DNA of 64,000 nucleotides from NCBI RefSeq assembly GCF_001294535.1, contig NZ_LGIC01000013.1, positions 1 to 64,000 of the forward strand, given 5' to 3'. Under the pieces are notes generated by a model, which had not been told where the DNA came from, did not search any database, and saw only the letters and a program-made list of their open reading frames with translations. This stretch comes from Cypionkella psychrotolerans. Its GTDB lineage: Bacteria; Pseudomonadota; Alphaproteobacteria; Rhodobacterales; Rhodobacteraceae. The position numbers and the translations under genes are program-made. This document shows, in pieces, positions 16,301-25,929 of this stretch (the stretch's first letter is position 1; the number at the start of each line of letters is the position of its first letter).

Positions 16301-16969
16301 CTAAATTTCACCGCGTTGCAAGGCCGCGCGGACCTGATCAACACCTTGCGCAATGTCGCGCTGCATCGCGGCTGACAACCCGGCGGCATCGCCTGCCCGC
16401 ATCGCCGCAAGGGCCTCTTTGTGCGAATCCGGCAGGCTGGTGGCGCCACTGCGCGACGACACCACCCGCAGGCTGGGGCCAAAGCGCAGCCAAAGCGAAC
16501 GCGCCATATCCAACAGCACCCCCGCCCCTGCCGCCTCATACAAGGCGAAATGGAAGGCGTGATTGCTTTTCAGATAGCCCGAGACATCGTCGGCGCGGAT
16601 CGCGGCATCGACGGCTGCATCCAAGGCTTCCAGCTTGGCGATCAATGCGGGGGTGATCACGGCAAGGCCCGCCAAATGCGGCTCAATCGTCAATCGAGCG
16701 AAGGCGACTTGATCGAGGTCGGCGGCACTGAGGCGCGGCACGGTTACACGGCGGTTGCCCTGCGGCAGCAATGCGCCTTCGGCAGCCAAGCGGCGGATGG
16801 CTTCGCGCACTGGAGTCATTCCGGCCTCTAAACCTGCGGTCAGGCCTTGGATCGTCACGGGCTGACCGGGCTGCAGCACGCCAAACAGGATCATGTCGCG
16901 CAGGCGGGCGTAGATGACCTCGTGGGTCGGGATTTTACGGCTGTCGTCGGTCATGCGGCCTGCACTCAT
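16301..16969 (-). CDS. GntR-family transcriptional regulator (FadR/FCD type)
   Basis: 222 aa, or 217 from the internal ATG at 16954. The winged helix at about 15-75 carries the LQPGQPVTIQGLTAGLEAGM and TPVREAIRRLAAEG signatures. The C-terminal all-helical FCD domain has the NHAFHFALYEAAG and SHKEALAAMRAGD segments with metal-site His residues. It likely represses or activates the aminotransferase gene immediately downstream and itself through the palindrome at 16265-16278. Confidence 0.88.
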   Translation of the reverse strand: MSAGRMTDDSRKIPTHEVIYARLRDMILFGVLQPGQPVTIQGLTAGLEAGMTPVREAIRRLAAEGALLPQGNRRVTVPRLSAADLDQVAFARLTIEPHLAGLAVITPALIAKLEALDAAVDAAIRADDVSGYLKSNHAFHFALYEAAGAGVLLDMARSLWLRFGPSLRVVSSRSGATSLPDSHKEALAAMRAGDAAGLSAAMQRDIAQGVDQVRAALQRGEI

Positions 16970-17023
16970 TGCTCTGAGCGCCGTTTATGACGGCAATGGC
17001 CTGCGTTGCAAGCCCGGCGTTTA

Positions 17024-18601
17024 TCAGGCGGCGGGATGATAAGCGAAACGGGTGAAATCGGCACTCCAGCCTTGCCCAGTCAGATCATAGGCCACAATGC
17101 CAACAAAGGCCCCGGTGAACGAAGCATGTTCGCCGCGCCCGCCTTCATCCGAGATCACCGAGGCATCGAGCAGCGGGCCAAGCGGTTGCGCCGCGCCACC
17201 TTGCGCCCAGAAGAATTGCTGGCTGGCGCGATCCACTTTGACCGACAGGGTGATCGGGCCATCTGGCAGCGGCACCGGGTCGGTGAAGGTCAACGCCTCG
17301 GTCGGATCGCCGATGCAAGAGATGATGCGGGCGCAACGGCCAATCTGGGGTTCATCGGTGATCAAAGCGGCGTGGAATTTGTGGCGGTTGTAATAGGTGG
17401 TGAGGCCCGCCGCGCGTTGCCAGTTGGGCGGATCGGCCAAAATGGTGGTCTCGGCATGGTAGGCTTGGTCTTCTTGGCGGCGCGCGACGAGGGCTTGTTC
17501 GAACCACGAGCCGAGACTTTCGCGGCCTGTGAGGCGCATGGCTTGTCCGGTCATCTGGAAAATCCGCGCAGGATATGGGGTGCGCAGCCATTGGAATTCG
17601 GCAGGCAGGCTGTTGGTCAGATCATGCGCCGTTGGCGGCCCCGGCACGCGCGCAGGCCCAGGCAGGGTGGCAGGCGGCACCAGCCCGCCGCCCTCAAGGT
17701 AAAGCCAATCCTCCACCCACATACATTTGGCCAGCCCGGTTTCGCGCCCCATCGCACAGAACGCGCCATGCGGCCCCTGCACGGGCCGCCCACAGAGGTA
17801 GCTGTGGAAGGCCTCGCCCTCAGGCGTTTCGACATATTGGCCATGCCCGACGCGCTGGATCGGATTGCCGGGGGCGAAACGGGCGGTCATCAGGTGTTGG
17901 TTGGGGTGGGTTTCGTAAGGCCCGTGCAGCTTGCGCGACCGTGCCATCGTCACCGCGTGATCATAGCCGGTGCCACCCTCAGCGATGGTCAGGTAATACC
18001 AGCCGTTGCGTTTGAAGAGATGCGGCGCTTCGGTCAGGCCCAGAGATGTGCCGGTATAGATCGTGGTCACCTCACCCAGAAGGCCGCGCTCGGGGTGCCA
18101 TTCCTGCACTTCAATGCCATCAAAGCGATCCTGCGCGGGGTTGAGGCCACTGCCGATGGGCCGATGGTTCCAGCGCATGTTGGTGAACCATTTGCGGCCA
18201 TCGTCATCGTGAAACAGCGAGGGGTCAAAGCCCGAGGAGGTGACATAGATCGGGTCCGACCAATAGCCGTCAATCGCTTCAGCGGTGACGATGTAGTTGT
18301 GCGCATCCTTGAACGCACCGTCGAGGCGTTTGACATCCGTGTAAACCAGCCAGAACTTGCCATCGGCATGACTGAGGCAAGGGGCCCAAACCCCGCAGCT
18401 GTCAGGATTGCCGCGCATGTCCAACTGGCTGGCACGGTTGAGCGGACGCGCCACAAGCCGCCAATTCACCAGATCGCGGGAGTGGTGGATTTGCACGCCA
18501 GGATACCACTCAAAGGTTGAGGTGGCGATGTAGTAGTCGCCGCCCACCCGGCAGATCGACGGATCGGCATTAAAGCCGCGCAGCACCGGGTTCTCGATCA
18601 T
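17024..18601 (-). CDS. Glycoside hydrolase family 43 enzyme (beta-xylosidase/arabinofuranosidase type)
   Basis: 525 aa from ATG 18601, which has AGAGGA at the right distance. The five-blade propeller begins NPVLRGFNADPSICRVGGDYY with the catalytic-base Asp. The transition-state Asp and general acid Glu are most likely in SSGFDPSLFHDDDG and LTEAPHLFKRNGWYYL. A C-terminal beta-sandwich (about 330-525) fits the GH43 subfamily 11 type. No signal peptide, so it acts on imported oligosaccharides in the cytoplasm. It is the last gene of the ABC importer arm. Family is sure, substrate is not. Confidence 0.85.
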   Translation of the reverse strand: MIENPVLRGFNADPSICRVGGDYYIATSTFEWYPGVQIHHSRDLVNWRLVARPLNRASQLDMRGNPDSCGVWAPCLSHADGKFWLVYTDVKRLDGAFKDAHNYIVTAEAIDGYWSDPIYVTSSGFDPSLFHDDDGRKWFTNMRWNHRPIGSGLNPAQDRFDGIEVQEWHPERGLLGEVTTIYTGTSLGLTEAPHLFKRNGWYYLTIAEGGTGYDHAVTMARSRKLHGPYETHPNQHLMTARFAPGNPIQRVGHGQYVETPEGEAFHSYLCGRPVQGPHGAFCAMGRETGLAKCMWVEDWLYLEGGGLVPPATLPGPARVPGPPTAHDLTNSLPAEFQWLRTPYPARIFQMTGQAMRLTGRESLGSWFEQALVARRQEDQAYHAETTILADPPNWQRAAGLTTYYNRHKFHAALITDEPQIGRCARIISCIGDPTEALTFTDPVPLPDGPITLSVKVDRASQQFFWAQGGAAQPLGPLLDASVISDEGGRGEHASFTGAFVGIVAYDLTGQGWSADFTRFAYHPAA

Positions 18602-18617
18602 GGTTATCCTCTGGCTC

Positions 18618-18654
18618 ATATATCCTAAGGGGGTCCGGGGTTGGGAAACCCCCG
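18618..18654. repeat. ATATCCTAAGGGGG motif with hairpin
   Basis: ATATCCTAAGGGGG is followed by a GC-rich imperfect stem, CCGGGGTT against AACCCCCGG. A similar layout, ATATCCTGAGGGGGG plus hairpin, is at 35185-35226. Such hairpins recur between genes in this family of bacteria. Here it separates the oxidoreductase stop from the GH43 start and may adjust relative expression. Confidence 0.5.
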
Positions 18655-18663
18655 GTTCCAGCC

Positions 18664-19797
18664 TTAGCGCAGCAACGCCCGCGCCTGATCCGGCCCCAAA
18701 GCGGCGGGGCGGGTGCAGGTGGTGGTCAGGGTGATGAACTCCCCCGTCTCGCCCGACCGCAAAGCCGCCGTCATCACATCGACGCCGTGCAGGGTCCGCT
18801 CCAGCGAGCAGCGCGCATCGCGGCCTTCGGTGATCGCCAGCACCATATCGGCCATGCCCGCGGTGCGGTAATTCGCCTGATCCTCGCCGCGATGGCCCTT
18901 CTGGTTGACGATGCTGAACGGATGATCCCAAGCCGCAACCGTCTGCAGCACACCGTCGCGCCCCGCCATTTCCAGCGGTCCGCCGAAGAAGTTCGGGTCA
19001 GGGACATAAAGCGTGCCCTCGCTGCCGTAGAGTTCAAAATGATTGCGCTTGTGGTGCCAGACATCCCAGCTTGCCGAAAAGCTAATGGTGGCGCCTGAGT
19101 GAAACTCCAGCAACGCCTGAATATTGCTGGGGGTTTTCACCGCAATCTCTTGCCCTGCCCGATCGCCGGACCCGATGGTGCGGGTCGGGGTGGCCGATGA
19201 GGTCAGCGCCCCCACACGACGCACCGGGCCAAGCAGGTTGATCAGATTGGCGATGTAATAGGGGCCCATATCCATGATCGGGCCTGCGCCGGGCAGGTAG
19301 AAGAACTCCGGGCTGGGGTGCCAGCTTTCGGGCCCATGGCCTTGGATCGCGGCGCAGCCGGTGGTGATCGTGCCCAGCTTGCCCTCGTCAATCAGCGCCC
19401 GGGCCTGCTGATGGGTGCCGCCCAAGAACGTATCGGGGGCGCAGCCCACGGCAAGGCCCTTGCTGGCCGCGAGGTCACGCAGGGCCACACCTTCCGCCAG
19501 CGTCAGCACCAGCGGCTTTTCGGAATAGGCGTGCTTGCCTGCCTCCAAAATCCGGCGCGTCACCGCATAATGCGCGTCGGGGATGGTCAGATTGATCACC
19601 ACATCGACGTCCTTATTCGCCAGCAGGTCATCGACCGATTGCGCTTTGACGTCGAACGCTGCCGCGCGCGCCTGCGCCGTTGCCATGTTCATATCGGCCA
19701 CGGCGCGCACTTCCAGCCCTTTGAACAAAGGCGCCAGCCGCAGGTAAGAGGTTGAGATATTGCCGCATCCGATGATGCCAATGCCCAAGTTTGCCAT
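18664..19797 (-). CDS. Gfo/Idh/MocA-family oxidoreductase, copy 1
   Basis: 377 aa. The N-terminal Rossmann domain begins LGIGIIGCGNISTSYL. SEKPLVLTLAEG holds the conserved E-K-P of the catalytic site. The C-terminal domain has GPIMDMGPYYIANLINLLGP. Such enzymes use NAD(P) to oxidise or reduce sugars and inositols, including making and using 3-keto sugars. Ten bases separate it from the isomerase gene upstream. Together they mirror the pair at 28551-30770 on the other strand. Confidence 0.88.
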   Translation of the reverse strand: MANLGIGIIGCGNISTSYLRLAPLFKGLEVRAVADMNMATAQARAAAFDVKAQSVDDLLANKDVDVVINLTIPDAHYAVTRRILEAGKHAYSEKPLVLTLAEGVALRDLAASKGLAVGCAPDTFLGGTHQQARALIDEGKLGTITTGCAAIQGHGPESWHPSPEFFYLPGAGPIMDMGPYYIANLINLLGPVRRVGALTSSATPTRTIGSGDRAGQEIAVKTPSNIQALLEFHSGATISFSASWDVWHHKRNHFELYGSEGTLYVPDPNFFGGPLEMAGRDGVLQTVAAWDHPFSIVNQKGHRGEDQANYRTAGMADMVLAITEGRDARCSLERTLHGVDVMTAALRSGETGEFITLTTTCTRPAALGPDQARALLR

Positions 19798-19806
19798 GAT
19801 CTATCC

Positions 19807-20556
19807 TTACAGCTTTTCCGCCGAGGCCAGCGAGCGGCTTGCAAAGCGCGCGTGGTCGGTGGGGTTGTCATGCTCCATCACGAAGTTCGTGACGCCGATT
19901 TTGCGCAAAGCGGGCAGGATCGTCGCCCAGTCCACGACGCCATAGCCAAGATCGGCCCAGCCATCTTCGGCGAGATTTTCGCCCTTGGCCGCGATGTCTT
20001 TGACATGGGCGGCGATGAGGCGGGACTTATGGGTGTCAATCCACGCCAACGGGTCCGCACCACCGCGCACCACCCAAGCCACGTCCATTTCCCATGCGAG
20101 GTCCGGCCCGCCCTCAAACAAAGCGGTTTGCGGAATGGCACCGTCGGCAGTTTTGACGAATTCAAAGTCGTGGTTGTGCCAGCCGAATTTCAACCCGGCA
20201 TCGCGGATCGGTCCACCCGCCTTTTGCAACCGCGCGCCCAGATCGCGCCAGCCTTTGCCAGTGGTGGGGCGCTCATCGGGATGAATCCACGGCACGATCA
20301 CCTGTTCCATACCCAAAGTCTTGGCGACTGTGATCGCCCAATCCGGGGTATCTTCGACTTGCGCCAGCCCGAAATGGCCGGAAGGCATTTTCAGCCCGCA
20401 GGCCTGCAAACCCGCATGCAGATCGCTCAAGCCCGCTGGGTCGGCATAAAGCCCGCCGAAGCCTTCGACGGCGCGGTAGCCGGTGGCGGCCAGCATTTCC
20501 AAGGTTTTCGCCAAGGGCGGGAAGTTGCGCGAGGAATAGAGTTGGTAGCTGAACAT
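19807..20556 (-). CDS. Sugar phosphate isomerase/epimerase (AP endonuclease 2 fold), copy 1
   Basis: 249 aa from ATG 20556, which has GAGGAGG seven bases upstream. Typical xylose-isomerase-like TIM barrel pieces: YRAVEGFGGLY, KFGWHNHDFEF with metal ligands, LAWEMDVAW, AAHVKDI and NFVMEHDNP. Proteins of this type often act with Gfo/Idh oxidoreductases on keto-sugar intermediates. The exact reaction is unknown. Confidence 0.85.
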   Translation of the reverse strand: MFSYQLYSSRNFPPLAKTLEMLAATGYRAVEGFGGLYADPAGLSDLHAGLQACGLKMPSGHFGLAQVEDTPDWAITVAKTLGMEQVIVPWIHPDERPTTGKGWRDLGARLQKAGGPIRDAGLKFGWHNHDFEFVKTADGAIPQTALFEGGPDLAWEMDVAWVVRGGADPLAWIDTHKSRLIAAHVKDIAAKGENLAEDGWADLGYGVVDWATILPALRKIGVTNFVMEHDNPTDHARFASRSLASAEKL

Positions 20557-20566
20557 ATGTGCCTCC

Positions 20567-22960
20567 TCAGGCAGTCGGACCATAGGTCGCGGAATGAAGG
20601 TCTCGGATGGTGAAACGGGGCGCAGCACCAGGTTGCGCGGGGGTAAAGGTGATCGTGGCGGGATAGCCGGGGAACAGCGTCACGGCGTTGTGCGAGAACC
20701 GCCCCGGCTGATCGGATTCGACGGCAACAAACAGCGCGAGGGCCTCGGCGGTGAGGGTGATTTCGTAGATGCCATTGGTTTCGCTGACCTGATGGGTCAG
20801 ATGCGCGGGCAGAAGATCGTAGTGTTTGTAAGGCTTTGGCGCGAAAGTATCGCCAGAAATCTGCGTGCTGCCGTCGGCCCAAGTGTAGGCCAGCATTTCT
20901 TGCACGCCGAGATCGGTGGTGTTGATTTTCAGCGCCAGCACGGCGGTTTCAGCGACATTTACTGTCGCTTCCGCCAAGGGCCGCGTGCTGCCATCCATCG
21001 CCACAGCCATCGCTTTCACCGTCACATCCAGCGCCGTGCCATCGTTGATCGCGCGCAATTCGATGCCGCCCGCGACCGGAACCGCCGAGACAAACACCGT
21101 TTGGAAAAACTGTTTCGCCATATGATGCAACAGTTTCCAGCCACCGCCGTGATCAAGGCTCGACCACGAACACACCGGCCAAGTGTCGTTCAACTGCCAG
21201 ATCAGCGCGCCCATGCAATGCGGTTTCAGACTGCGCCAATGCGTGACGGCGGTTTTGATCGCCAAGCCCTGCTGGACTTGGCTGAGATAGACGAAATTCT
21301 CGAAATCCACCGGAAAGCGGAAATAGCGGAACATGGTTTCCGCGATCCGCGCGTTGCCACCGGCATTTTTCTGATGGCTCTCCATCACCGGGGCGGCGAT
21401 GTTGAAATCCTTGGGGTCGGCGAATTTGCGGATCACGTCCATCGACGGATAGCTTTGAAAGCCAAACTCTGAACAAAAGCGAGGGCTTACATCTCGGTAA
21501 TGATCAAAATCGCGGCCCTCGTGCCAGACCGACCAAAAGTGCATATCGCCCTTGCTGTCATCATGCCAAGCATCGCCGAAATCCATCGGGCCGGGGCTGG
21601 GGCTGGAGGGCCACCACACCGCCCCCGGCACCGCTGCCTTCAACGCGGTTTCAATCGTGCGGTTCAGACGGTCATAGCCGACCAGATAGAGATCGCGGTT
21701 GGCGCGGGTTTCAGGGAACCATGTCAGCGCCCCGATCAATTCATTATCACCGCACCACAGCACCAGACTTGCGTGATAATGCAACCGCTTGGCTTGTTCG
21801 GCCACCTCAATCGCCACATCCGCCAGAAACGCGCTATCGGCAGGATAGATATGGCAAGAGAACATGAAATCCTGCCAGACCATCAGGCCGAGTTCATCGC
21901 AAAGATCGTAGAACCAGTCCGGCTCGTAGCGCCCACCGCCCCAGACCCGGATCATATTCATATTGGCATCGACTGCTGATTGCAGCAGATCGCGGGTGGC
22001 TTCAGGGGTGATGCGGCCCGACAAAGCATCCTGCGGGATCCAATTCGCGCCCTTGGCAAAAATATCGCGACCATTGATGCGGAACTTGAAACCAAGGCCT
22101 GCGGCGTCTTTGACATTGACCAAGGCGGCATCGCGCAGGCCGATACGACGGATCAAGACTTGATCGCCAAATTCGATCACCAGATCATGCAGCGGCTGCG
22201 CGCCCTGCCCTGCGGGCCACCACAAAGCCGGGTTTTCCACCACCAGCGCTGCTATCGCCTGCCCGCGCTGCACTTTGGCTTGGGTGGTCACGCCGTGCAG
22301 CGCAAAGGACACTTCGGCTCCCTCAGCTTCACCTTCGACATCCGCCGTCACCGTCACCACGGCGCGATGGGCGGAATGCGACTGCGCAACCCCCACCGCA
22401 GTGATGCGCGTTTGGGCCCGCGGTTCGAGATAAAAGTCGCCGTAAACACCGAAGCTGCCGAGAGCGATGTTCCAATCCCAGCCAAAATCGCAAGACGGCT
22501 TGCGCAGCATATTCCCGTTATGGATCGGAGTGTTGTTGGCCGAAAATGGCACGAAATATGGCTGGGCGGTCTGGCGCTTGGCGGCCTCTATCTCGGGCGC
22601 GCGGAAGGTGATCGCGATATCATTCGCCCCCAATCGCAGCGCTGCAGACAGATCAATGCGGTAGCTTCGGAACATGTTGTCCGATGCCAACACCGTGACA
22701 CCATTCACCGCGATTTCCGCCACCGTGTCGAGCATCGACACCACCAGCACAAGGTCAGTGCGGCTGGTGCTAAAGCTGCGCTTGGCGACCCAATCGCGGC
22801 CACAAATCCAGCGCAGATCGTATTCGTTGCGGCCCCAATAGGGATCGGCAATCGCTCCCGCTGCGTGCAAAGCGGTGATGCCATCCCCCGGCAGCGAGAA
22901 GCCGACAGAATATGCTCCGCTTTCATCGCAAAGCGTCCAGCCCTCGGCCAAATTCATCAT
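20567..22960 (-). CDS. GH2 beta-mannosidase
   Basis: 797 aa counted from ATG 22960; GTG 22978 would overlap the ATPase gene. Jelly-roll domain, immunoglobulin-like domain and TIM barrel in order. The general acid E407 is in WCGDNELIG and the nucleophile E498 in CSEFGFQSYPS. NGRDIFAKGANWIPQD and RVWGGGRYE are beta-mannosidase signatures. No signal peptide: cytoplasmic cleavage of imported beta-mannosides. Its start touches the stop of the ATPase gene, so it is co-transcribed with the importer. Confidence 0.9.
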   Translation of the reverse strand: MMNLAEGWTLCDESGAYSVGFSLPGDGITALHAAGAIADPYWGRNEYDLRWICGRDWVAKRSFSTSRTDLVLVVSMLDTVAEIAVNGVTVLASDNMFRSYRIDLSAALRLGANDIAITFRAPEIEAAKRQTAQPYFVPFSANNTPIHNGNMLRKPSCDFGWDWNIALGSFGVYGDFYLEPRAQTRITAVGVAQSHSAHRAVVTVTADVEGEAEGAEVSFALHGVTTQAKVQRGQAIAALVVENPALWWPAGQGAQPLHDLVIEFGDQVLIRRIGLRDAALVNVKDAAGLGFKFRINGRDIFAKGANWIPQDALSGRITPEATRDLLQSAVDANMNMIRVWGGGRYEPDWFYDLCDELGLMVWQDFMFSCHIYPADSAFLADVAIEVAEQAKRLHYHASLVLWCGDNELIGALTWFPETRANRDLYLVGYDRLNRTIETALKAAVPGAVWWPSSPSPGPMDFGDAWHDDSKGDMHFWSVWHEGRDFDHYRDVSPRFCSEFGFQSYPSMDVIRKFADPKDFNIAAPVMESHQKNAGGNARIAETMFRYFRFPVDFENFVYLSQVQQGLAIKTAVTHWRSLKPHCMGALIWQLNDTWPVCSWSSLDHGGGWKLLHHMAKQFFQTVFVSAVPVAGGIELRAINDGTALDVTVKAMAVAMDGSTRPLAEATVNVAETAVLALKINTTDLGVQEMLAYTWADGSTQISGDTFAPKPYKHYDLLPAHLTHQVSETNGIYEITLTAEALALFVAVESDQPGRFSHNAVTLFPGYPATITFTPAQPGAAPRFTIRDLHSATYGPTA

Positions 22961-22961
22961 C

Positions 22962-24044
22962 TCAGACCCGCTGTTCACTGGCGGTATCGAAGATCGAGGC
23001 CTTTGAGATATCCACCTTCAGATGCACCGGCGTCCCTGCTGCCATCCGGCGTTCGACCGGCACACGGACCGACATTTTCAGACCACCCTCGGCCTCCAGC
23101 CAGACAAGGGAATCCGCACCCATCGGCTCGTCAATCTCGACCACCGCCGGGATCGTCAGGCCGGGTTCCGAGTGGTCCTGAATGTGCAGATGCTCGGGAC
23201 GTAGGCCGAGGATGGCTTTGGGGCGATCCAAGATCGCACCGCCCTCATAGCCCGCGAGGTTGATCTTGGTGCTGGCGAATTGGAACGCCGCCCCGCCGTC
23301 AATCGTAGCCCCATGCAGGAAGTTCATCGACGGGCTGCCGATGAAACCGGCCACGAACAGGTTCGACGGCCGGTTGTAGATTTCCTGCGGCGCGGCAAGT
23401 TGCTGGATGATACCGCTGCGCATCACCGCGATACGGTCGGCGAGGGTCAAAGCCTCAATCTGGTCATGCGTGACGTAAACCATCGTGTTGTTCAAACGGC
23501 TGTGCAAGCGCTTGATTTCCACACGCAATTCGCTGCGCAGCTTGGCATCCAAGTTCGACAAAGGCTCGTCAAACAAGAACACATCGACATCGCGTACCAA
23601 GGCCCGCCCGATGGCCACCCTTTGCCGCTGACCGCCCGACAAAGCCGCAGGTTTGCGATCCAACAGCGGCTCAATCTGCAAAATCCCCGCCGCCCGCGCG
23701 ATGCGTTTGTCGATTTCTTCCTTCGGCATCTTGGCGTTCTTCAGCCCGAACGACAGGTTTCCCCGCACCGTCATCTGCGGATAAAGCGCGTAGGATTGAA
23801 ACACCATGCCGATGCCGCGATCCGACGGCTCGGCCCAAGTGACGTTCTTGCCCTTGATCCAGATCTCACCATCGGTGATGTCCAACAGCCCGGCCAAACA
23901 GTTCAGCAACGTGGATTTCCCGCAGCCCGAAGGCCCCAGCAGAACGATAAACTCGCCCTCGGCCACGTCGATATTCATGTTTTTCAGCACCGAAACCGAA
24001 CCGAAATTCAAGCTCAGGTCTTTGACTTGGATGGAATGGGTCAT
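22962..24044 (-). CDS. Sugar ABC transporter ATP-binding protein (UgpC/MalK type)
   Basis: 360 aa. Walker A GPSGCGKST, signature LSGGQRQRVAIGRALVRD, Walker B VFLFDEPLSNLDAKLR and the H-loop VYVTHD are intact. The C-terminal OB-fold (LRPEHLHI, EPMGADSLV) is the regulatory domain of CUT1 sugar importers. It energises the two permeases encoded just upstream, with a 3-bp gap. Confidence 0.92.
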   Translation of the reverse strand: MTHSIQVKDLSLNFGSVSVLKNMNIDVAEGEFIVLLGPSGCGKSTLLNCLAGLLDITDGEIWIKGKNVTWAEPSDRGIGMVFQSYALYPQMTVRGNLSFGLKNAKMPKEEIDKRIARAAGILQIEPLLDRKPAALSGGQRQRVAIGRALVRDVDVFLFDEPLSNLDAKLRSELRVEIKRLHSRLNNTMVYVTHDQIEALTLADRIAVMRSGIIQQLAAPQEIYNRPSNLFVAGFIGSPSMNFLHGATIDGGAAFQFASTKINLAGYEGGAILDRPKAILGLRPEHLHIQDHSEPGLTIPAVVEIDEPMGADSLVWLEAEGGLKMSVRVPVERRMAAGTPVHLKVDISKASIFDTASEQRV

Positions 24045-24047
24045 GGG

Positions 24048-24959
24048 TCAGCCTTTCACGGCGCCAGCAGCAATGCCGCGAACAAAGAGTTTGCCAGAGA
24101 CGAAGTAGATGATCAGCGGCACGAGGCCGGTCAGCAAAGTCGCCGCCATGTTGACGTTATATTCCTTCACCCCCTGCACCGAGTTGACGATGTTGTTGAG
24201 CTGCACCGTCATCGGGTAAATCTCGGGCTTGGTGAACACGACGCCGAACAGGAAGTCGTTCCAGATGCCGGTGATTTGCAGGATCAGCGCCACCACGAAA
24301 ATCGGCAGGCTCATCGGCACCATGATCTGAAAGTAAATCCGCCAGAACCCGGCGCCATCGACGCGCGCGGCTTTGAACAATTCTTCCGGCAAGCTGCTGA
24401 AATAGTTGCGAAACAGCAGGGTCAGGATCGGCATCCCGAAGATCGTATGCACAAGGATCAGACCGTAAAGAGTGCCGTAAATATGCATCTCACGCAGCAA
24501 GATCACGATCGGATACAGCATGATTTGATAGGGGATGAACGAGCCGAAAATCAGGATGGTGAAGAACACTTCACTCCCTTTGAAGCGCCAGTTCACCAAC
24601 GCATAGCCGTTCACTGAAGCCACAATGATCGAGATGATCACCGAAGGCACCGTGATCATCACCGAGTTCCAGAAACCGCGGCTCAGCCCATCACAGTTCA
24701 ACCCGGTGCAAGCCTCGGACCATGCTTTGACCCAGGGTTGAAAGGTGATCTCGACGGGCGGCGCGAAGATATTGCCCATGCGGATTTCCGGCATGCCTTT
24801 GAGCGAGGTCATCACCATCACCCAGAGCGGCAAAAGGTAGTAGACCGACACCACAAACAAGGTGCCATAGAGCATGATATTGCCGCCCGAGAACCGAGTT
24901 TTCGGCTTCGCCCCGCGTGGCCGCACGACCGTCGCGCTGTGAATTGCTACATCAGCCAT
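24048..24959 (-). CDS. Carbohydrate ABC transporter permease (MalG type)
   Basis: 303 aa from ATG 24959, which overlaps the previous gene by 8 bases; ATG 24974 is an alternative. Six predicted membrane helices; the EAA loop is in ELFKAARVDGAGFWRIYFQIMVP. The C-terminal RGIAAGAVKG is the usual ending of this subunit. It pairs with the MalF-type permease to form the channel. Confidence 0.9.
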   Translation of the reverse strand: MADVAIHSATVVRPRGAKPKTRFSGGNIMLYGTLFVVSVYYLLPLWVMVMTSLKGMPEIRMGNIFAPPVEITFQPWVKAWSEACTGLNCDGLSRGFWNSVMITVPSVIISIIVASVNGYALVNWRFKGSEVFFTILIFGSFIPYQIMLYPIVILLREMHIYGTLYGLILVHTIFGMPILTLLFRNYFSSLPEELFKAARVDGAGFWRIYFQIMVPMSLPIFVVALILQITGIWNDFLFGVVFTKPEIYPMTVQLNNIVNSVQGVKEYNVNMAATLLTGLVPLIIYFVSGKLFVRGIAAGAVKG

Positions 24960-25845
24960 GCTTTTTGCCCCCAAATTCCAGATAGGCCCAAGGCACCAGC
25001 ACGATCAGCACCGACAGCAACATCATCGTGCTGGCGGCAAAGCCTTGGCCGAGGTTTTGCGCGGTGAACATGTAGCGATAGACATACATCGCGGGCACTT
25101 GGCTGGCATTGCCCGGCCCACCCGAGGTTTGTGCCACCACCAGATCATAAAGCTTGATGATGCCTGCCGCGACGATCACCAAAGTGGTCATAAACACCGG
25201 GCGCATCATCGGTATCACCACATAGATATAGGTTTTCCATTTCGGGATGCCGTCAACGCGGGCAGCTTTCCAGATATCTTCGTCAATGCCGCGCAGGCCC
25301 GCCAGCATCAGACACATGGTAAATCCGGTGCCCTGCCACAGCCCTGCGATCAGCAGGCCATAGAGAACCGTATTCGGATTGTGCAAAGGATCGAAGGTGA
25401 AGGTCTCAAACCCAATCCGGCGCACCACTTCTTGAATCCCCATCTCGGGGTTCAAAATCCACTGCCAGACAAGACCGGTGACGATGAAAGACAATGCAAA
25501 CGGATACAGCATGATGGTGCGGAAGGCGTCTTCAAAGCGGATTTTCTGATCCAGCAGCACAGCCAGCACGAAACCCATCACGATGGTGAAAATCAGCGAC
25601 ATCACGCCATAAAACGCGAGGTTCCAGATCGCGGCATTCCACAGATCGTTCGACCAAAGCCGCTTGTATTGGTCGATGCCAACAAACTCCAGCCTCGGTA
25701 ACAGCTTGGAATTGGTGAAGGAATACAGCACCGTCCACAACGTACCGCCGACAAACACCACCATGGTGGTCAGCACCATCGGCACCGCCGCGACCTTGGC
25801 GTTCAGGTTGCGAAACAGCCGCAGCCCCCTTGGTTTTCCTGCCAT
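24952..25845 (-). CDS. Carbohydrate ABC transporter permease (MalF type)
   Basis: 297 aa from ATG 25845 with GAGAAGG upstream. Six membrane helices, and the EAA loop in DIWKAARVDGIPKWKTYIYVVIP. The segment GNASQVPAMYVYRYMF is common in this subunit of oligosaccharide importers. A terminator-like hairpin at 25882-25919 separates it from the binding-protein gene, so the permease is probably expressed at a lower level. Confidence 0.9.
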   Translation of the reverse strand: MAGKPRGLRLFRNLNAKVAAVPMVLTTMVVFVGGTLWTVLYSFTNSKLLPRLEFVGIDQYKRLWSNDLWNAAIWNLAFYGVMSLIFTIVMGFVLAVLLDQKIRFEDAFRTIMLYPFALSFIVTGLVWQWILNPEMGIQEVVRRIGFETFTFDPLHNPNTVLYGLLIAGLWQGTGFTMCLMLAGLRGIDEDIWKAARVDGIPKWKTYIYVVIPMMRPVFMTTLVIVAAGIIKLYDLVVAQTSGGPGNASQVPAMYVYRYMFTAQNLGQGFAASTMMLLSVLIVLVPWAYLEFGGKKHG

Positions 25846-25881
25846 GCTCTGCCTTCTCCCCCGCAAATCCGCACTTGGTCA

Positions 25882-25919
25882 CAAAAGCGCCGCCCGAACG
25901 GGTCGGACGGCGCTTTTGC
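25882..25919 (-). terminator. Hairpin between binding-protein and permease genes
   Basis: CAAAAGCGCCG at 25882-25892 pairs with CGGCGCTTTTG at 25909-25919, and a T-run lies in the 3' arm on the minus strand. A partial terminator here would give more binding protein than permease from one promoter, as in other sugar importers. Confidence 0.7.
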
Positions 25920-25929
25920 AGTGGAAGGC

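Noticed and set aside
18602-18931. N-terminal extension of the GH43 gene to 18931
   Set aside because: It would overlap the oxidoreductase gene, and the residues lack similarity to the family; ATG 18601 has a good ribosome site.
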